Assembly: GCA_002724975.1 (NCBI GenBank)
Contig: PBQF01000075.1
Coordinates: 1 to 19,232 of the forward strand
Reading direction: 5' to 3'
From: Parcubacteria group bacterium
GTDB lineage: Bacteria > Patescibacteriota > Minisyncoccia > Phycocordibacterales > GCA-002724975
Length of the DNA stretch: 19,232 bases
Each line of letters begins with the position of its first letter. The first letter of the stretch is position 1. Shown here piece after piece: positions 15,355-19,232 of the stretch. The notes under the pieces were generated by a model that ran no database searches, was not told where the DNA came from, and worked only from the letters and a program-made list of their open reading frames with translations. Both the position numbers and the translations under genes were made by a program.

Positions 15355-17538
15355 ATGAGTTTTGAGAAGATCCTGAAATACATAGTTTTTACTGGTATTT
15401 TTCTGATTCCCTTTGTACCTCTTTATGTTGCCGGGATTATTAATCCTTCTCTTTCTTTATTCTTTCCATTTATTACTGGCAAGGCCTTTTTGTTTAGGAT
15501 TATAACCGAGATTATTTTTAGCGCCTGGGTGATTCTGGCTCTAAAAAATTCTAATTACAGACCGGAAAAATCTTGGCTTTTGTACGCAATAACCGCTTTT
15601 GTTGGGGTTATTGCTTTGGCCGACATTATCAGTGGCCACTTCCTAAAAAGTTTTTGGTCAAATTTTGAAAGAATGGAAGGACTTGTTACACTCCTACATC
15701 TTCTGGCCTACTTTTATGTTTTGGTCTCTTTTATTAAAACTGAAAAAATTTGGGACAGGCTTATCCAAACTTCCACGGGTGTTAGCTTGATTATAGGCAG
15801 CTGGGGGTTTTTTCAGTTTTTTGGCAAGTTTGTCTCAATTCAAAGTGGTACTCGTCTTGATGCAAGTTTTGGTAATGCCTCTTATTTGGCAATTTATATG
15901 CTCTTTCATGTTTTTCTTCTTTCCTATCTTTTGTTTAAACATCAGGGGGAGAAATGGGTCAAATGGCTTTATGGGGTAATTATTGCTTTCCAGACTTTTA
16001 TTCTTATTTTTACGGCGACTCGTGGTGCAATTTTAGGTTTGGTTGGCGGAGTTTTTCTAACTTTTCTTCTAATCGCTCTTTTTGATAGAGAAAATAGATC
16101 TGCAAGAAGGTTTTCAATAGGTGCAATTGTATCCATTTTCATTTTGGTTGGCCTATTTTTTGCTTTTAAAAATACGTCTGTTGTCCAAAATGTGGAACCT
16201 CTTCAAAGATTGTCCTCGATTAATTTAGAGGACAGAACTACTATATCAAGATTTGTTCTTTGGGGGATGGCCCTTGATGCATTTAAAGAAAAGCCCATTT
16301 TAGGATGGGGGCAAGAAAACTTTATCTTTGTCTTTGAAAAATACTATGACCCCAAGATGTATGCCCAAGAGCCTTGGTTTGATAGGGCTCATAATGTGAT
16401 ATTTGATTGGTTGATAGCTGGGGGCATATTTGGTCTTTTATTTTACCTTTCATTATTCTTTTTTGCTCTTCGTTACACTTGGAAAAGTCAAAATTTATCA
16501 GTAGTTTCCAAGAGTCTTTTCACAGGACTTCTGGCCGCTTATTTTTTCCATAATCTTTTTGTTTTTGATAATATTGCAAGTTATTTACTCTTTATTTTTG
16601 TTTTAGCATTAATACATTTTCAATTGCGAGGGGAGAAAGAACTCCAACCAAAACCAAGTTCTTTTGTTTATACGACGGCTTTTGTACCAATCATAATTGT
16701 TCTGATGGTTTTTTCAGTTTACTTTTTCAATGCCAAGCTGTATCTAACATCTCGTTCTCTTTTATATGCTATAGCTCCACAACCGGGAGGTCTTGCTAAA
16801 AATTTGGAATTTTTCAAAAGAGCTCTAGCTTATGATACATCTGGTACTCAAGAGGTTAGAGAACATTTATTAACCTCGACTTCAAATATTGTTGTTAATT
16901 CAGGCGTGCCACAAGAACTGAAGGAGGAGTTCATTATTCTTTCCAAGGAAGAGCAACAGAAACAAATTGATTCAAATCCGACAAGTGTGCGGCATCAAAT
17001 TTTCTTGGGCTCTCTTCTAAGTACGTTACAACTTTATGATGAAGCTATAGTTTACTTAGAAGAGGGATTAAGACTTTCTCCGCAGAAGCAGACAACACAT
17101 CTTGCTCTTGTTTCAGTTTATTTAAATAGTGGTCAGACACAGAAAGCAGTCAATATTGCAAAAACGGCATATGAACTTGATGAGAGATTTAACACTGCAA
17201 GAATTATTTACGCTACTACTTTAATTTATAACAAGCAGGAAGATTTAGCTGAGAGTCTTTTAAATGAAAAATTTGATGAAAATTTTGGCGACAAAAGAAT
17301 TGCAATAGCGTACTTTAGAATAGGGGATTTTACGAAATCAATTAACCAATGGGGAAATGTTATTAAACAACATCCAGATAATATTCAGTTTAGAGCTGCA
17401 CTTGTCGGCACACTTCTTGGTGCTGGGCTCAGAGAAGAATCAATTATTGAATTACAAAAAGCAGCGGAAGTTGATCCAAGTTTTAAAGAACAAGCAGACT
17501 CTCTCATTCAAAAAATCAGGGCGGGTGAAGATCTATAG
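15355..17538 (+). CDS. O-antigen ligase/polymerase-like (Wzy/WaaL) membrane protein with C-terminal TPRs
   Basis: A 727-aa protein, or 729 from an alternative ATG at 15349. The membrane part holds about twelve helices and an SFWSNFERMEGLVTLLHLLA motif (101-120, numbering from 15349) seen in this ligase branch. The Wzy_C-type signatures follow: TATRGAILGL (R225), RFVLWGMALDAFKEKPILGW, GQENF (321-325), then DRAHNVIFDW with His348 in the outer loop, the region containing catalytic Arg/His in WaaL. Residues about 535-725 are soluble and form several TPR-like helix pairs (LYDEAIVYLEEGLRLSP, QKAVNIAKTAYELD, REESIIELQKAAEVDP). It probably transfers or polymerises undecaprenyl-linked glycan exported by the flippase, with the TPRs binding a partner or acceptor. 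A 404-bp gap follows. Ligase versus polymerase versus protein O-glycosyltransferase cannot be decided. Confidence 0.85.
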   Translation: MSFEKILKYIVFTGIFLIPFVPLYVAGIINPSLSLFFPFITGKAFLFRIITEIIFSAWVILALKNSNYRPEKSWLLYAITAFVGVIALADIISGHFLKSFWSNFERMEGLVTLLHLLAYFYVLVSFIKTEKIWDRLIQTSTGVSLIIGSWGFFQFFGKFVSIQSGTRLDASFGNASYLAIYMLFHVFLLSYLLFKHQGEKWVKWLYGVIIAFQTFILIFTATRGAILGLVGGVFLTFLLIALFDRENRSARRFSIGAIVSIFILVGLFFAFKNTSVVQNVEPLQRLSSINLEDRTTISRFVLWGMALDAFKEKPILGWGQENFIFVFEKYYDPKMYAQEPWFDRAHNVIFDWLIAGGIFGLLFYLSLFFFALRYTWKSQNLSVVSKSLFTGLLAAYFFHNLFVFDNIASYLLFIFVLALIHFQLRGEKELQPKPSSFVYTTAFVPIIIVLMVFSVYFFNAKLYLTSRSLLYAIAPQPGGLAKNLEFFKRALAYDTSGTQEVREHLLTSTSNIVVNSGVPQELKEEFIILSKEEQQKQIDSNPTSVRHQIFLGSLLSTLQLYDEAIVYLEEGLRLSPQKQTTHLALVSVYLNSGQTQKAVNIAKTAYELDERFNTARIIYATTLIYNKQEDLAESLLNEKFDENFGDKRIAIAYFRIGDFTKSINQWGNVIKQHPDNIQFRAALVGTLLGAGLREESIIELQKAAEVDPSFKEQADSLIQKIRAGEDL

Positions 17539-17603
17539 AACTCAATTTGGTTCAGAGTAGCTATTGACGAAATATTGGGGACATTTCCTTGTGTTTTTTG
17601 CAG

Positions 17604-17621
17604 CTTTTATAACTTTTATAA
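17604..17621. repeat. Tandem 9-bp direct repeat
   Basis: CTTTTATAA occurs twice back to back in the gap after the ligase-like gene. The significance is unknown. Confidence 0.5.
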
Positions 17622-17671
17622 GGTGGAGGAAATTACTTTAGGTGATTTTTGAAGGTTTTTAGAGAATTAAG

Positions 17672-17693
17672 TATTTAATTACGCAATTAAATA
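17672..17693. repeat. AT-rich inverted repeat (9-bp stem, 4-nt loop)
   Basis: TATTTAATT and AATTAAATA pair perfectly around ACGC. The stem is all A/T, so it is a weak hairpin and not a convincing Rho-independent terminator; a protein-binding dyad is equally possible. Confidence 0.5.
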
Positions 17694-17901
17694 TATAGTT
17701 TTCTGTTTTAGTCTAATTTTGTTAATTAATTAAATGACTTTTTGTTAGCTAAACTCAACCAGAATAAAGATTTTCTATTTATTTTCTAACTTTTTACTTT
17801 CTCGAAATTGGCCAGATTCTGTCAAGTATATTTTTTTACGATATATTAGGGATATATTGTCAAAAATTTTACCTTTTCCCCAACATTTTTTTGATTTTCC
17901 C

Positions 17902-17919
17902 CTAAAAAAGCTTTTTTAG
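17902..17919. repeat. Perfect 18-bp palindrome upstream of the adhesin-like gene
   Basis: CTAAAAAAGCTTTTTTAG is self-complementary over its full length, with a HindIII-type core. It ends 23 nt before the ATG at 17943, where a -35 element would be expected, and abuts the second TTTTCCCC repeat. It could be an operator. It lacks a GC stem and T-tract suited to a terminator. Confidence 0.5.
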
Positions 17920-17925
17920 AGAGAA

Positions 17926-17931
17926 TAAAAT
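17926..17931 (+). promoter_or_regulatory. Possible -10 box of the adhesin-like gene
   Basis: TAAAAT lies 11 nt before the ATG, matching TATAAT at five of six positions. That would give a leader of only a few bases, in line with the other promoters here. There is no -35 and no TG extension, so support is weak. Confidence 0.3.
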
Positions 17932-17942
17932 AGCTTCTGTAT

Positions 17943-19232
17943 ATGGAGCTAGATTACTTAAACGGCACAGGTATAAGGTCTAAAGACATTTCAGGTAACA
18001 CTGGAAATGAACTTATTTTTGGAGAAGAAAAGTATATCTCGTCAAGACGAGGTGCGGAAAAATATGGTTATACAAACGATTACCTCGCCTCTTTGTGCCG
18101 TAGTGGGAAACTTAAGTCTAAAATGGTTGGACGAGCTTGGTATATTGAAGAAAACTCTCTAATTAATTTTATTGAAGCAGCTAAATTTCAAAAGCATTTA
18201 GTAAACAAAAAGAAAGAAGAATTATTAAAAAGGACTTTTAAAATTAAAAGAGACCATCTCAAAAAAAGAAGTAAAATTTCTACATTTGTATTTCTAATTG
18301 GTCTTATTGGTGCATCTCTAATGCCTTTGTCAGTTGAGAAGAGCCCAGTTATTTCTTTGAATACTGATGGATATGGGTTTGATTATAAGTTTTCATATAA
18401 CATAGATAAATTTAGTGGCGTAAAAAGTCTTATTACAGGCACAACTGATGAAATCTCTGATTCTATTACAGTCCTTGTGAAATATGTTGCACAAGCTAAC
18501 TTATTCAAAACAGATGACTTTAATGAGAGTAATGAGACTAACATAGTTAGAAAAGAGATTGTGACAGATGAGAGAGGACTGGAACTCATAGAAGTATTCT
18601 CCGAAGAGACGCCTTATAAAGAATCACTTGATAGCAGTGAAGAGGTTATTATTAAAAAAATGGTTATTGTGACTAATCCTACAGAAGCTCCACAAAAAGT
18701 AGTGGTGGCAAACTCTCCCCAAACACAAACTACAAACCAATCGTCTAGTGACAATTCATCTAATGATACTTTTCAAGTGATAGATAATAATTTTGTTGAT
18801 GAACTTAAAATTTCAATAGATAGTTTAAGAAATGATGTTTACAAAAAGCTAAATGGTATTAATACGGGCCGTAATACAATTATTCAAAATGTCTACAACC
18901 AAATAGCCGGAACAAACAACATAGATAAACTATCAGAGGTAGACATAACAAATCCAACAATCTCTGGAGGAACTATTTCAGGACTATCAATATCAAGATC
19001 GAGCTTCTCTGGAACGACAGGAACATATACAGGAAACGTTAGTGGCTCTACTCTCACAGGAACAGGTACAGGGACTTCAACACTATCAGGGGGCCTTTAT
19101 GCATCCTTAATTTCTGCTCCATATTTCCACGCCACATCAACAGCTACCTCTACATTTGCCGGAGGACTGAATGTTCTCTATCTTAACCAAACAGGTTCAT
19201 CAGCCACCTCAACCTTTGCCACAGGTATTGAC
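17943..19232 (+). CDS. Giant adhesin-like surface protein with N-terminal HTH-like segment (3' end outside window)
   Basis: An open frame of 430 codons from an ATG at 17943 that leaves the window still open. Residues 31-78 (KYISSRRGAEKYGYTNDYLA... VGRAWYIEENSLINF) resemble the MerR/excisionase-type helix-turn-helix found at the N-terminus of many CPR proteins. A basic, charged stretch (83-112) precedes one hydrophobic helix (113-130, TFVFLIGLIGASLMPLS). The rest should lie outside the cell: an acidic and Ser/Thr/Asn-rich region with TNQSSSDNSSND, a possible coiled coil (NNFVDELKISIDSLRNDVYKKL), then low-complexity TISGGTISGL, SGTTGTYTGN and ATSTATSTFAGGLNV repeats typical of Patescibacteria adhesin-like proteins. 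The likely role is attachment to a host cell or surface; this is inference. The neighbouring glycan genes might modify it. No obvious cleavage site follows the helix, so a membrane anchor is likely. Confidence 0.75.
   Translation, partial: MELDYLNGTGIRSKDISGNTGNELIFGEEKYISSRRGAEKYGYTNDYLASLCRSGKLKSKMVGRAWYIEENSLINFIEAAKFQKHLVNKKKEELLKRTFKIKRDHLKKRSKISTFVFLIGLIGASLMPLSVEKSPVISLNTDGYGFDYKFSYNIDKFSGVKSLITGTTDEISDSITVLVKYVAQANLFKTDDFNESNETNIVRKEIVTDERGLELIEVFSEETPYKESLDSSEEVIIKKMVIVTNPTEAPQKVVVANSPQTQTTNQSSSDNSSNDTFQVIDNNFVDELKISIDSLRNDVYKKLNGINTGRNTIIQNVYNQIAGTNNIDKLSEVDITNPTISGGTISGLSISRSSFSGTTGTYTGNVSGSTLTGTGTGTSTLSGGLYASLISAPYFHATSTATSTFAGGLNVLYLNQTGSSATSTFATGID
19141..19232 (+). repeat. Start of 60-bp coding repeat in the adhesin-like gene
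   Basis: The DNA beginning cagctacctctacatttgcc at 19141 recurs at 19201 with few changes, an exact 60-bp period (20 residues, xATSTFAxG core). The array continues past the window edge, so copy number is unknown. Confidence 0.65.

Larger units (their letters stand above)
17539..17942. other. 404-bp AT-rich intergenic region, no gene seen
   Basis: Neither strand has an open frame of useful length; the ATGs seen lead to stops within a few codons. The region holds a tandem CTTTTATAA pair (17604-17621), an AT-rich stem-loop (17672-17693), two TTTTCCCC direct repeats (17874-17881, 17895-17902) and an 18-bp palindrome (17902-17919), the last two just before the adhesin gene. No GC-rich hairpin with a T-tract was found after the ligase gene. 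The position and repeats suggest a regulatory leader for the downstream surface protein. Confidence 0.6.

Noticed and set aside
17357..17560. Plus-strand open frame overlapping the end of the ligase-like gene
   Set aside because: Out-of-frame shadow of the TPR region; no independent start context.
17820..17863. Two TTGACA -35-like hexamers on the minus strand in the intergenic region
   Set aside because: No -10 at suitable spacing and no minus-strand gene downstream.
17902..17919. Rho-independent terminator for the ligase-like gene
   Set aside because: The stem is almost all A/T with no T-tract, and it lies 360 bp beyond the stop, next to the adhesin start.
18383..18589. Minus-strand open frame within the adhesin region
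   Set aside because: Lies antisense to the continuous 430-codon frame with HTH, TM and repeat features.

Overview
The window is AT-rich bacterial DNA, most likely from a Candidatus Patescibacteria/CPR genome (Parcubacteria-like). Four things suggest this. Genes are tightly packed with overlapping ends. Several operon-head genes have a -10 box almost touching the start codon and no Shine-Dalgarno sequence. A long 'O-antigen ligase + TPR' protein is present. The right end holds the start of a giant Ser/Thr-rich surface protein with ATSTFA-type repeats and an N-terminal helix-turn-helix-like segment. Standard stops TAA, TAG and TGA are all used. The lineage call is inference from gene style; there is no rRNA or marker gene here.

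Layout. (1) Positions 1-150, minus strand: the first 50 codons of a gene leaving the left edge, divergent from the first plus-strand operon. (2) 190-5439, plus: a polyprenyl-phosphate glycosyltransferase (GtrB/DPM1-like), two paralogous polytopic membrane proteins that look like GT-C-type glycosyltransferases, and a zinc-ribbon methyltransferase between them. (3) 8307 down to 5436, minus: a three-gene operon of LicC-like nucleotidyltransferase, truncated PEP-synthase/EI-like protein and CDP-alcohol phosphotransferase. It converges on operon 2 with overlapping stop codons. (4) 8498-15309, plus: Wzx-like flippase, GT4 glycosyltransferase, GT4-deacetylase fusion, Trm112-like/methyltransferase protein, short FemAB-like acyltransferase and a second CDP-alcohol phosphotransferase. 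(5) 15355-17538, plus: O-antigen ligase/polymerase-like protein with TPRs. (6) 17539-17942: AT-rich intergenic DNA with repeats and palindromes. (7) 17943 to the right edge: the partial adhesin-like protein.

Together the genes read as a cell-surface glycan locus. Soluble GT4 enzymes would build a lipid-linked oligosaccharide, the flippase would export it, and the ligase-like protein would transfer or polymerise it. GtrB would supply polyprenyl-P-sugar to the outward-facing GT-C-like enzymes. Methyltransferases, a deacetylase, an acyltransferase and two CDP-alcohol enzymes would decorate it. No initiating phosphoglycosyltransferase (WbaP/WecA type) is visible. The most interesting part is the minus-strand operon. 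It looks like a LicC-style route that activates a phospho-alcohol as a CDP derivative and transfers it, with an odd PEP-utilising protein lacking the usual catalytic Cys and ATP-grasp domain where a kinase might be expected. No tRNA, rRNA, IS element or CRISPR array was seen.
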